Positions 48,837 through 57,450 of a stretch of DNA of 64,000 bases are shown in pieces. Numbering within the stretch: the first letter of the stretch is position 1; each line of letters opens with the position of its first letter. The notes beneath the pieces were generated by a model that had not been told where the DNA came from, made no database searches, and saw nothing but the letters and a program-made list of their open reading frames with translations. This DNA comes from Ruminococcus flavefaciens (GTDB lineage: Bacteria; Bacteroidota; Bacteroidia; Bacteroidales; P3), in the NCBI GenBank assembly GCA_023667315.1, contig JAMPAI010000004.1:1-64000 (forward strand), given 5' to 3'. Made by a program: the position numbers and the translations under genes.

Positions 48837-50948
48837 TTAGAAGTAGAACTCGCGGTTGTCTTCGATCTTGGCGGCGTTCTCGAGTGCGGACGAGATGAGG
48901 CTGTTGGCGCTCTGCTGCATCTGCATCTGGGTGCTGCGCACGATGTTGTTGATCTGCATGGGGTCGGCGGGGGCGGAGAGGATGTCGTTGGCCATCACGC
49001 GGTAAACCCCGGCGTTGCCCTGGATGGGCTGGGAGAGGACGCCTTTTTCGAGACTGCAGATTTCGCCGATTACCTTGGGTTCATAGGCGTTGCCGATCAT
49101 CGGGTAGGAGTTCATGCGGATGCCGAAAGCCGTGTCGATTTCGATGTCGAGGGCGGAGGCCAGTTCCTGGAGCGTGTTGCCGCCCATCAGCAGCTTGGCC
49201 AGTTCCTTGGCTTTCTTTTCCTGCTTAACGAGTTGTTCGGCCTGGGGAATCAGCATGGCGCGTTCCAACGGCATGTATTCGTCTTCGTTGATACTGCGCA
49301 GGCCGGCAATGATGTAGCGGTTTTCCATTTCGAACACCTGGTTGGCCACGGCGCCTTCCTTGGAGTCTTTGTTATACGCCCAGCGGATAACCTCGCGCGA
49401 GCCGTTGGCGCCCGGCAGGTTGCTTTCCAGTTCGGTGACGGAAGCCTGACGCACCTGCATGCCCATCTGGCGGGCGGCGGAGTCCAGACCGGCTACCTTG
49501 CCCTTGCACTGGCCGAGCAATTGGTTGGCGCGGGTGTAGATGTTCTTGGTGGTGGCGGCGCTGGGTTCGATGGGAATGTTGACCAAAGCGGCCAATACCT
49601 TCTTGACCGGCTGGGTCTTGGCGGCCACGTAGATGACGTGGAATCCGGCGGGGGCTTCCACCACGGCGGCGGAGCCCGTCTTGGTGTCGAGGATGGCGCG
49701 GTTCAGGTAACTTACGAAGTAGCCGTCGCGCTGCCAGCCCAGATCACCGCCGTTCTGCTGGGCGGAAGGATCTTCCGAATAGGTGGCGGCCAATTGGGCG
49801 AAGTTGCCGGGATTGGCATTGATGACGTTCTTCAGGGAGTCGGCCAGTTGGCGGGATTGTTCCTTGTTGCGACCGCTCTGGCTGCCGGCTTCGGTGTAGG
49901 AGAGGAAGATATGCTGCAGCTGGATGCTGTCGGGGCGCATCTGTACATCTAACAGGGCGGCCATCTGGTAGGAGCGGCCCATGCGGCGGGGCGCGAAGAA
50001 GGTGCCGGCCTTGGCGTTGAAGAGCGTGTCCCAACCGGGGAATATCTCAGCCTGGGAGCGGTAGAGGCTGTCGAAGCGCTGGCCAGAGGTTACCGCGTTC
50101 ACGAAGTCGGGAATGGAGGTTTCTTGCTGGAACTCGGCGTAGAGCTGGGCCACGTTGCTTTCGATTTCGGCCATGTCCTGCGCGGTGGGCGTAACGTCGA
50201 ACACCACGTAATCCAGGCTGCGGCTCTTGTTCTGCCTGAACATATACTTGTTCTCGTCGTAGAACTTCTTGAAGTCGGCCTTGCTCACCTGCACGTCGGC
50301 GTCGGCGATCCGCGAGTAGGGCAGCATTACGTAGCCGGCCGTTACCGTGGAGGCCAAGGGACCGCCTTGGAAAGCGGCCAGGGCGCGGGGAACGTAGAAC
50401 GACTTGGCCGCCAGGTTATTGTATTTTTCCTTGACGCGTTCGTTCTTGATGATACGTTCCAGTTCGCTCAGGGCCACCTTGTCCTGGTCGGAGAGCTGGT
50501 CGAAGTTGTTGATGATGTTCATCACCTGCTGGCGGTCGTAAACGCCCGTCTGCGGGTTGGTGAAGTACTGGTAGAGGTAGGGGCTGATGAACTTGCCGTA
50601 GTACATGTCGTTCATTTCGGCCGTGGTTACCTGGATGCCGGTGTTCTGGCAGGCTTCGTTGAGCAGCATGTCCGAAACCAGACGCTGCCAGGCCATGTTG
50701 CGGATCTGGCTCATGTCTTCCTCGGTGATCTTTACATCACCTTGGGCGCGCTTGTACTGTTCCGTGATCTGGTCCACATCGGCAGAAAAACTGCTGTAGG
50801 AAACCGTTTCGCCGTTGATTACCGCCACCGGGGGCGCGCTTTGACCCCTTCTTCCGAAAGCGTCCTGAACAACGAAACCAATAATGGCGATGCCGATTAA
50901 GGCCACCGCGAGGCCGGCATGTTTTCTGATTCTACCGATAATAGCCAT
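48837..50948 (-). CDS. PpiD/SurA-like periplasmic peptidyl-prolyl isomerase
   Basis: A 703-residue membrane-anchored chaperone that helps exported proteins fold. It has a short cytoplasmic start, one membrane helix (about 12-30, LAVALIGIAIIGFVVQDAFG), an N-terminal SurA-like helical domain (about 40-210), a parvulin PPIC domain (about 335-455: LQHIFLSYTEAGS, FAQLAATYSEDPSAQQNGGDLGW, GFHVIYVAAKT) and a long C-terminal chaperone region that repeats the helix pattern. The length is that of PpiD (E. coli 623) with some extra. It is a single-gene unit with its own promoter and terminator. Confidence 0.9.
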   Translation of the reverse strand: MAIIGRIRKHAGLAVALIGIAIIGFVVQDAFGRRGQSAPPVAVINGETVSYSSFSADVDQITEQYKRAQGDVKITEEDMSQIRNMAWQRLVSDMLLNEACQNTGIQVTTAEMNDMYYGKFISPYLYQYFTNPQTGVYDRQQVMNIINNFDQLSDQDKVALSELERIIKNERVKEKYNNLAAKSFYVPRALAAFQGGPLASTVTAGYVMLPYSRIADADVQVSKADFKKFYDENKYMFRQNKSRSLDYVVFDVTPTAQDMAEIESNVAQLYAEFQQETSIPDFVNAVTSGQRFDSLYRSQAEIFPGWDTLFNAKAGTFFAPRRMGRSYQMAALLDVQMRPDSIQLQHIFLSYTEAGSQSGRNKEQSRQLADSLKNVINANPGNFAQLAATYSEDPSAQQNGGDLGWQRDGYFVSYLNRAILDTKTGSAAVVEAPAGFHVIYVAAKTQPVKKVLAALVNIPIEPSAATTKNIYTRANQLLGQCKGKVAGLDSAARQMGMQVRQASVTELESNLPGANGSREVIRWAYNKDSKEGAVANQVFEMENRYIIAGLRSINEDEYMPLERAMLIPQAEQLVKQEKKAKELAKLLMGGNTLQELASALDIEIDTAFGIRMNSYPMIGNAYEPKVIGEICSLEKGVLSQPIQGNAGVYRVMANDILSAPADPMQINNIVRSTQMQMQQSANSLISSALENAAKIEDNREFYF

Positions 50949-51002
50949 CTTCTACTGTTTTTTGTAAGTAAATCTTAAGGTCTCGGACCTAAAAAAGCGG
51001 CG

Positions 51003-51034
51003 CAAATGTAAGAAATTCCCGCCACATATTCAAG
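51003..51034 (-). promoter_or_regulatory. Promoter of the PpiD-like gene
   Basis: CTTG at 51034-51031 and TACATTTG at 51010-51003 on the minus strand, 20 bases apart, one mismatch in the -33 element. The start codon is about 55 bases downstream. Confidence 0.65.
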
Positions 51035-51050
51035 ATAAAGAAATTTTGAT

Positions 51051-51058
51051 TAAATTTG
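51051..51058 (+). promoter_or_regulatory. -7 box for the small lipoprotein gene
   Basis: TAAATTTG on the plus strand, an exact TAnnTTTG match about 110 bases upstream of the start codon. It is divergent from the PpiD promoter; the -33 is not clear. Confidence 0.45.
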
Positions 51059-51168
51059 CGCGATTTTTAGAGCGGTCCGCACGGCGGTCTGTTCGCCGGG
51101 AACTTCTCTAAACACCAAAGCTATTGAGCTAAACAACATTCATAAACAACTTTAAAAACTTAAGTAAA

Positions 51169-51390
51169 ATGAAAAAACTGGTTCTCGTTTGCGCCTTGGC
51201 CGCTTTCGCCTTCGTAGGTTGCAAATCCAACAAAACCGCCTGCCCCGTAGAAGCTGAAGCCGTCGTTGCTACCGAAGAAGTAGTTGAAGCTCCCGCTGAC
51301 AGCACCGTTTGCCCCGAAACCGGCAAGGTTTGCGAAAAAACGGTAGAATGCGAACAAGTTTGCGAAAAGAAAGCCGAAGCCGCCGAATAA
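51169..51390 (+). CDS. Small Cys- and Glu-rich lipoprotein
   Basis: A 73-residue protein. The first 18 residues (MKKLVLVCALAAFAFVGC) form a lipoprotein signal with lipobox FVGC (Cys18). The mature peptide is only 56 residues and holds five further cysteines (TACPVE, TVCPETGKVCEKTVECEQVCEKK) among Glu, Val and Ala, with no aromatic residue. The Cys pattern could bind metal or form disulfides in the periplasm or outer membrane. It is a single-gene unit with a strong terminator, which suggests high expression. No family recognised. The codon use and start are clear. Confidence 0.72.
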   Translation: MKKLVLVCALAAFAFVGCKSNKTACPVEAEAVVATEEVVEAPADSTVCPETGKVCEKTVECEQVCEKKAEAAE

Positions 51391-51429
51391 TCCCGGCCAC
51401 AGGATTTACTTTTCGATAAGTCCGTACAG

Positions 51430-51461
51430 AGCCGCTTGATTTGAATCAAGCGGCTTTTTTT
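51430..51461 (+). terminator. Intrinsic terminator after the small lipoprotein
   Basis: AGCCGCTTGAT and ATCAAGCGGCT form a perfect 11-base stem with a 4-base loop, followed by a run of T. Confidence 0.92.
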
Positions 51462-51501
51462 GTATTTTCGCCGTTTCAGCACTTAAGAAACTTCAATAGA
51501 C

Positions 51502-53877
51502 ATGAACATAAAAAACGTGAGCCGGATTTGCTGCGCGCTTGCCTTGACGGGCAGCCTGGGCATCTCCGCCAAAGGGCAGGAAAAAATGCAGAATAAAGAA
51601 ATCACGGTCGATTCCATCTATTTTTCGCCCGACTTCAGGCAAAAGACCCTGACGGGAATCTCCTCCTTGTTGGAAGAAAAGGAATACTACGTTTTGGAAA
51701 AAGGCGTCCTTTACCAATGCAGCCGTCAGAAAAACGGGAAGGAAAAGCGCGCGGTGCTGGTGGATCCCGCCCAAGACGCCCGTTTTCAGGGCAAGGAATG
51801 GACACCGCAGAGCTTCGCGTTCAACGCCGACAAGAGCAGGGTGCTGCTGCTTTCCGACCGTCAGGCCGTTTACCGCCGTTCGGCGCTGAACAAGGCCGTG
51901 GTGTGGAGCAAAGACAGGAACGGCAAGTTCTCCGACCCGCTCGTGCTGAGCCAGCACGGACCGGTGCAGGAGGTGAGCTTCAGCCCCGACGGCCAAAAAG
52001 TGTCTTACATCCGTCAGAATAACCTCTATTACATTGATTTGGCATCCGGAAAGGAAACGGCCCTCACGCAAGACGGCCTGGAGAACCGCATCCGCAACGG
52101 GCATACCGACTGGGTGTATGAAGAAGAGTTCGGCTTCACGAAGGCCTACGACTGGAATCCCGACTCCAAGTCGATCGCCTACCTCAAGTTCGACGAATCG
52201 GCGCTCAAGGAATACGACATGACGATATGGGGCGGCCTCTATCCCAAGACCTACAGGTACAAGTATCCTAAGGCGGGAGAGGAAAACTCCAAGGTGAGCG
52301 TCTGGCTCTACAATCTTTCTTCGCGCAAGAATACGCCGCTGACGCTCAAGGCCGACTCCATCGAATACTATCCGCGTATTTTCTGGAATCCTTCGGGTGC
52401 CGAGCTGGTGCTTTACACGATGAACCGGCATCAGAACGATTTCCGTATCTGGGGCGTGGACATGAAGGGCAACGCCCGTGTGCTCTATCGGGAACGCAAC
52501 GCGGCCTACGTGGACATTCACGACAACATCTACTTCTTTAAAGACGGCAAGCGCCTCCTGCTGGCCACCGAGAAAGACGGATATAACCATCTGTACCTGT
52601 TCGACATGGACGCCAGGAACGACCAGGGAACGCTGCTTACGCCCGGACAGTACGACGTGACCGGGCTGTACGGGGTCGATGAGGCCAACAGGCGCGTGTT
52701 CTTTCAGGCGGCCTACACCTCGCCGGCCGACCGCGACCTGATGTGCGTGGACCTGGACGGCAAGAACCTGCGCCGCCCCGCCCTCGACCTGCAGCTTAAG
52801 GGCGGCGGCACCTACGCCACCTTCAACCACGACTTTACGTATATGGTGGTGGAACATTCCACGGCCAACAGCCCCGCCTCGTATTACCTCTACCATATCG
52901 GGGATCAGGACGAGCAACTGGTGCGCTGCCTGCTCAGCAACAACCATATCGAGGAAACGGCCAAGCATCATTCGTTCGTAAACAAGGAATTTATCCGGAT
53001 TCCCGTACCCCTTACCGGCATGGACGCGAACGAATTCATGGCGGCCAAGGGTTTCGGATTGCACCGCATGGAGCAGAAAGGCGCCAAATCGGTAAAGAAA
53101 GACGCTCAGGAAAACGAACGGCAGGTCTATCTGCAGGCCTGGATCATGAAACCGGCCGAAATCGGCGAGGGGGCGCCCGAAGGCAAGAAATATCCGGTGC
53201 TGATGTTCCTTTACGGCGGGCCGGGTTCCCAGCAGGTATTGAACGAACTCCGTCCGTACCAGACGGCCGAATATGCCTGGTATCAGATGCTGGTGCGCCA
53301 AGGCTACGTGGTGGTCTGCGTGGACAACCGAGGCACGGGCAACCGGGGCGAGGCCTTTAAGAAATGCACCTACCTGCAGCTGGGCAAGTACGAGACCCAG
53401 GATCAGATTGCCGCCGCCCGCTATCTGGGCGGGCTGCCGTATGTGGATGCCTCGCGCATCGGCATCTGGGGCTGGAGCTACGGCGGATTCATGTCGTCGA
53501 ACTGCCTGTTGCAGGGCAACGGGGTGTTCAAGGCGGCCATGGCGGTGGCGCCCGTCACCAACTGGAAATATTACGACAACGTATATACCGAGCGCTTTAT
53601 GCGTACGCCTGCCGAAAATCCCGACGGCTACGAACTGAACAGCCCCACCCATTATGCGGCCAAACTTACGGGCAACTACCTGCTGGTGCACGGCACGGCC
53701 GACGACAACGTGCATTTTCAGAATTCGGTGGACTTGGTGACCGCCCTGCAGCAGAGCGGAAAGCAGTTCCAGTTCATGATGTATCCCAACAAGAACCACG
53801 GCATGGTGAGCAACGAGGGGTCTTCGCGTCCGCACCTGTATAAGCTGCTTACCGACTTTATCTTAAAGAACCTGTAG
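51502..53877 (+). CDS. Dipeptidyl peptidase IV-like serine peptidase (S9 family)
   Basis: A 791-residue exported peptidase that probably removes Xaa-Pro dipeptides from peptide N-termini. After a signal (ICCALALTGSLGISAKG) comes the beta-propeller (about 40-530) with TDWVYEEEFGFTKAYDWNPD, the double-Glu motif that positions the substrate N-terminus in DPP-IV. The alpha/beta-hydrolase domain follows (about 550-791) with GGPGSQQV, the nucleophile Ser659 in GWSYGGF, Asp734 in GTADDNV and His766 in KNHGMV. All catalytic residues are present. It is followed after one base by the thioredoxin-fold gene. Likely located in the periplasm or at the cell surface, feeding peptide use. Confidence 0.95.
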   Translation: MNIKNVSRICCALALTGSLGISAKGQEKMQNKEITVDSIYFSPDFRQKTLTGISSLLEEKEYYVLEKGVLYQCSRQKNGKEKRAVLVDPAQDARFQGKEWTPQSFAFNADKSRVLLLSDRQAVYRRSALNKAVVWSKDRNGKFSDPLVLSQHGPVQEVSFSPDGQKVSYIRQNNLYYIDLASGKETALTQDGLENRIRNGHTDWVYEEEFGFTKAYDWNPDSKSIAYLKFDESALKEYDMTIWGGLYPKTYRYKYPKAGEENSKVSVWLYNLSSRKNTPLTLKADSIEYYPRIFWNPSGAELVLYTMNRHQNDFRIWGVDMKGNARVLYRERNAAYVDIHDNIYFFKDGKRLLLATEKDGYNHLYLFDMDARNDQGTLLTPGQYDVTGLYGVDEANRRVFFQAAYTSPADRDLMCVDLDGKNLRRPALDLQLKGGGTYATFNHDFTYMVVEHSTANSPASYYLYHIGDQDEQLVRCLLSNNHIEETAKHHSFVNKEFIRIPVPLTGMDANEFMAAKGFGLHRMEQKGAKSVKKDAQENERQVYLQAWIMKPAEIGEGAPEGKKYPVLMFLYGGPGSQQVLNELRPYQTAEYAWYQMLVRQGYVVVCVDNRGTGNRGEAFKKCTYLQLGKYETQDQIAAARYLGGLPYVDASRIGIWGWSYGGFMSSNCLLQGNGVFKAAMAVAPVTNWKYYDNVYTERFMRTPAENPDGYELNSPTHYAAKLTGNYLLVHGTADDNVHFQNSVDLVTALQQSGKQFQFMMYPNKNHGMVSNEGSSRPHLYKLLTDFILKNL

Positions 53878-53878
53878 G

Positions 53879-55390
53879 ATGCGCGCTTGGAGAAAGGAAG
53901 CGTTTTTTATCGCCTTGGGTCTGCTGCTGCCGCTTTGGCTCACGGCCTCCGACTACACGGTGCGGATTAATGGAACGGCCAAGGGGGCCGAGGGCAGGGA
54001 AGTGGTGTGGCGCGCCGATGCCGACCCTTTCTCGCTGCGGTTCGTGGAGTTAGGCCGCTGCCGTATCGATGAGAACGGTAAATTCGTGCTGCAGACCGAT
54101 GCGGTGCGGGACGTTCTGCCCACCTATCTGGTCATCGACTTTTATTCCACCGGTTTTTTCGCGCGGGCGGGCATGGAATACCGCCTGCGCATGGCGCCTT
54201 TCGACTACCATGTCGATGAACAGTGCAATGCTTTCGTACCTTCGGGGCAGCTGCCCGCTCTGGGCTATGAGCTGCTCGATACGGCGGGCAATCCGCAGAA
54301 GGAGGACTTGAACGCGCTGATAGGCGCCTACTCGCATCTGTACAACCGCATGGTGGCGGAAAACTACGAACGCATCGGCGTGCGGGGCGACAGCCGTCCG
54401 GTAACGGAATTCATCCGGGTGTCGGATTCGCTCTACGGCGGCGTGGAGGATGCGTTCTTTGCCGATTACCGATTCTATACGGAGGCGGACTTGAAGGCAT
54501 TCGCGGGCCTAGCCTCGCGCAAGGAACTCTATGCCGACTACCTTGCCGACAGGCCGATGCTTTGGGACAATCCCGCCTATACCGCGTTCCTGAAATCCTA
54601 TTATGCCGATTATTTCACCACCAACCGTTTTTTACCTTTCGCGCAGGTGGCGCGTATCCTGAATCGCGAGGATTTCAGCGCGGGCGAACGTCTGGCCTGC
54701 CTTGCCGACAGCATGGGGCTGGATTACTCCTTGAAAGGGGAGCGTTTGCGCGAATGGGTCTTGATAAATGCCTGTGCGGAGGTGTGGGGCGACGAACGGA
54801 TAGACCTGGATAAGCTGCGTTCCATGCTGGCCTACCTGCAGCAGAACACCAAGTTTTCCCGACATGCGGAGGCTTTGAAGAACCTGTTGGAAGCCAGGGC
54901 GGAGGCCGAGGCGAAGCATTATTTTACGGGCGTGGAGCTTACCGACAGCGCCGAGAACAAGGTTAGGGTGGAAGACCTGCTGGAACAAGACAAGTTCCAT
55001 TATTTCGTGTTCGTGCGCGCGCCCTACGAGCGCTGCCCTTCCTGCGGGGCGGAGGCCGACTACCTGCGCAAGCTGTGGAACGAGGCCGACAGACAGGTGC
55101 GGCGGGCGGTGAAGATCGTGTTCGTGAACTGCGACTATCCGTACGCCACCTATTACCACGACGCCATGCGCCGGCATTATCCCTGGCCATACCTGCACTT
55201 TAACGGCCATATCGACTGGATACGGAACATCGATGCCGCGCGTTTCCCGGCCTTCGTGCTGGTGGACGACAAGGGCAACGTGCTCAACGCAAGTTTCAAC
55301 GCGCCCAGCCGGAATCTAAAGGATCAATTCGAGCAGATGGGCAGGCTCAGGCTCCGCAAGGAGAAATTAAAAAGCGGTCCGAAAGAGTAG
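53879..55390 (+). CDS. Exported protein with C-terminal thioredoxin-like domain
   Basis: A 503-residue exported protein. It has a signal peptide (KEAFFIALGLLLPLWLTAS), then about 330 residues without a recognised domain: beta-rich at the start, helical later. A TlpA/thioredoxin-like fold follows (about 350-495) with YFVFVRAPYERCPSCG, where C386-P-S-C389 is a CxxC active site, and FPAFVLVDDKGNVLNASF, the cis-Pro region. Similar large TlpA-like proteins with a DUF4369-like front are common in Bacteroidota. It begins one base after the peptidase gene, so the two are coupled. The 3' end overlaps the convergent NUDIX gene by 44 bases. Confidence 0.75.
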   Translation: MRAWRKEAFFIALGLLLPLWLTASDYTVRINGTAKGAEGREVVWRADADPFSLRFVELGRCRIDENGKFVLQTDAVRDVLPTYLVIDFYSTGFFARAGMEYRLRMAPFDYHVDEQCNAFVPSGQLPALGYELLDTAGNPQKEDLNALIGAYSHLYNRMVAENYERIGVRGDSRPVTEFIRVSDSLYGGVEDAFFADYRFYTEADLKAFAGLASRKELYADYLADRPMLWDNPAYTAFLKSYYADYFTTNRFLPFAQVARILNREDFSAGERLACLADSMGLDYSLKGERLREWVLINACAEVWGDERIDLDKLRSMLAYLQQNTKFSRHAEALKNLLEARAEAEAKHYFTGVELTDSAENKVRVEDLLEQDKFHYFVFVRAPYERCPSCGAEADYLRKLWNEADRQVRRAVKIVFVNCDYPYATYYHDAMRRHYPWPYLHFNGHIDWIRNIDAARFPAFVLVDDKGNVLNASFNAPSRNLKDQFEQMGRLRLRKEKLKSGPKE

Positions 55391-55967
55391 CCACCGAGGC
55401 GAACATCAGCCCCAGGCGTTGCTTTACTTCCTGCACCGACAGCCATTCGGCCTTCTCGATGCCTTCCTCGGTCTGGGGAACGGCCTGTTGCGGGGAGGGA
55501 ATTTTCATGCTGAACCAGGCGGTCTGCTTTACGGGCAGCACGCCGTCCTTACCCGGCATAAAGTGAAAGGTATGGTCTAGATACCGCAGGATCTCCAGGC
55601 CTTTCAATCCCGTTTCTTCCTCCACCTCGCGCAGGGCGTTGGTGGGGTCGTCCTCGCCTTTTTCCTTCTTGCCTTTGGGCAGGTCCCACATGCCGTTCCT
55701 AAAAATGTAGAGGTACTTATCCATGCCGTCGGGAAAGGGAGCCTGCACGATGCCGCCGGCGGCTTCCACGATGGGAAACCCTTGCAGGAAGCGGGCAAAA
55801 TCAGCGTCCGGATTATTGCAGAGCACGCAGGCGTAGGTGTCGGTGAATTCCCTGCGCACCCACCGGTTCCAGTCGGACACCCTGCCGAAGTCCACGCTCC
55901 GGCAGGGCGCCGCCGGTTCCCGGTCTGTGAAATACAGTTCCCGGCTTCCGAAAAATATACGGTTCAT
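55347..55967 (-). CDS. NUDIX hydrolase
   Basis: A 206-residue enzyme that splits nucleoside diphosphate compounds. The NUDIX box is complete at residues 99-121 (G-x5-E-x7-REVEEETGL), with the metal-binding Glu residues. An N-terminal part of about 65 residues (MNRIFFGSRELYFTD and following) precedes it and is not part of the core domain. The substrate is unknown. The 3' end overlaps the neighbouring plus-strand gene by 44 bases; it is separated from pepD by only six bases, so it is probably in the pepD transcript. Confidence 0.9.
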   Translation of the reverse strand: MNRIFFGSRELYFTDREPAAPCRSVDFGRVSDWNRWVRREFTDTYACVLCNNPDADFARFLQGFPIVEAAGGIVQAPFPDGMDKYLYIFRNGMWDLPKGKKEKGEDDPTNALREVEEETGLKGLEILRYLDHTFHFMPGKDGVLPVKQTAWFSMKIPSPQQAVPQTEEGIEKAEWLSVQEVKQRLGLMFASVATLSDRFLISPCGA

Positions 55968-55973
55968 AACGGC

Positions 55974-57425
55974 CTATACCCGTTTTAAGATTTCTTTGGT
56001 AAGCTGCCAGAAGCGGGTTACGGTGGAGAGTTCCACCCGTTCGCCGGGGGCGTGTACGCCGCGCATGGTGGGGCCGTACGAAACCATGTCCATGTCGGGA
56101 TATTTCTCGCTGAACAGGCCGCATTCCAGGCCGGCGTGGATGGCCAGCGCCTTGCCTTCTTCGTGGAAGAGGTCCCTGAAGGTATCGAGGGTCAGCTTGA
56201 GGATGGGCGAGTTCGGGTTGGGGTTCCAGCCGGGATAGCCTTCGCTGTGCGAGGTCTTGGCGCCGATGGCCTTGAAGCAGGCGGCCACGCGCTGGGAAGC
56301 GGCGTGTTTGGCGCTTTCCACTGAGGAACGCTGGCTGGTGCAGACAAGCACGTGGTCTTCCAGGGTCTTTACGGAAGCGAGGTTGGTGGAGGTCTCCACG
56401 AAATTCTCGATTTCGTCGCTCATGCGCAGCACCCCGTGCGGGCAGGCCAGCAGCGCATACACCAGGGCGTCGCGGTTGGTGTCCGCCATAAGGAAGGCGG
56501 GGGTTTCGGCCTTGGTGCAGCTTAAATCCAGGTTGGCTTCGGTAACGCGGTATTCGTGGGCGAACATCTTCTTGCAGTCGGCCACAGTGGCGTTCAAGAC
56601 AGATTCGTGCTTAGGGTCGATGCCGATTACGGCCACCGCTTCGCGGGCGATGGCGTTGCGCAGGTTGCCGCCGTTAAAGGAGGCCAGGCGGAAACCGGGC
56701 TTGGAGAGCAGGTTGTAGAGGCAGCGGGCCAGCAGCTGGTTGGCGTTGGCGCGGCCCTTGTTGATGTCGTCGCCGGAGTGTCCGCCCACCAGTCCTTTTA
56801 CCGCCACCTGATAGTAGGCGAGGCTGTTGTTCGCGGCTTCCTTGGCGAAGGAGTATTCGATCACCGTGTCGATGCCGCCCGCGCAGCCGATAAAGAAGAG
56901 GCCGTCGTCTTCGGAGTCCATGTTGAGTAGGATTTTGCCGTTCAGGAAGCCTTTCTCAAGGCCGAACGCGCCGGTGAGTCCGGTTTCCTCATCCACGGTA
57001 AACAGACATTCGATGGGGCCGTGTTCGATATCGTTCGAGGCCAGGATGGCCAGTTCGGTGGCGCAGCCCAGGCCGTTGTCGGCGCCCAGGGTGGTTTCTT
57101 CGGCCTTGAGCCAGCCGTCCACCACGCTTACCTTGATCGGGTCGGTGTCGAAATTGTGCCCGGAATCGCTGTTCTTTTCGCACACCATGTCCATGTGGCT
57201 CTGCAGGATCACGCAGGGGCGGTCTTCGTGGCCGGGCGTGGCCGGCTTGCGGATCAGCACGTTGCCTGTTTTGTCGGTCTTGCATTCTAAGTTGTGCTGC
57301 TTGGCAAAATCCACCAGGTAGGCGCGTATTTTTTCTTCTTTCTTGGAAGGACGGGGAATCTGCAGGATTTCGCCGAAATACTTCCAGAGAATCTTGGGTT
57401 CGAGGGTGTCGAGAACTTCGTTCAT
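55974..57425 (-). CDS. pepD: Aminoacyl-histidine dipeptidase (Xaa-His dipeptidase)
   Basis: A 483-residue M20-family (M20C) metallopeptidase that cleaves dipeptides such as carnosine and other Xaa-Xaa peptides in the cytoplasm. Metal-binding motifs are present: VILQSHMDMVCEKN (about 72-85), TLGADNGLGCATELAIL (about 113-129) and the catalytic Glu pair in FTVDEETGLTGAFGLE. It ends with the C-terminal metal ligand HAGLECGLF. Length fits the E. coli enzyme (485). It is the middle gene of the PLD-pepD-NUDIX cluster. Confidence 0.95.
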   Translation of the reverse strand: MNEVLDTLEPKILWKYFGEILQIPRPSKKEEKIRAYLVDFAKQHNLECKTDKTGNVLIRKPATPGHEDRPCVILQSHMDMVCEKNSDSGHNFDTDPIKVSVVDGWLKAEETTLGADNGLGCATELAILASNDIEHGPIECLFTVDEETGLTGAFGLEKGFLNGKILLNMDSEDDGLFFIGCAGGIDTVIEYSFAKEAANNSLAYYQVAVKGLVGGHSGDDINKGRANANQLLARCLYNLLSKPGFRLASFNGGNLRNAIAREAVAVIGIDPKHESVLNATVADCKKMFAHEYRVTEANLDLSCTKAETPAFLMADTNRDALVYALLACPHGVLRMSDEIENFVETSTNLASVKTLEDHVLVCTSQRSSVESAKHAASQRVAACFKAIGAKTSHSEGYPGWNPNPNSPILKLTLDTFRDLFHEEGKALAIHAGLECGLFSEKYPDMDMVSYGPTMRGVHAPGERVELSTVTRFWQLTKEILKRV

Positions 57426-57450
57426 GATATAGGATGTTTTTGATTTGCGT

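Noticed and set aside
51493-53835. 780-codon minus-strand frame opposite the DPP-IV gene
   Set aside because: The plus strand has the full catalytic triad and family motifs; the other is a shadow with low-complexity His/Val/Gly content.
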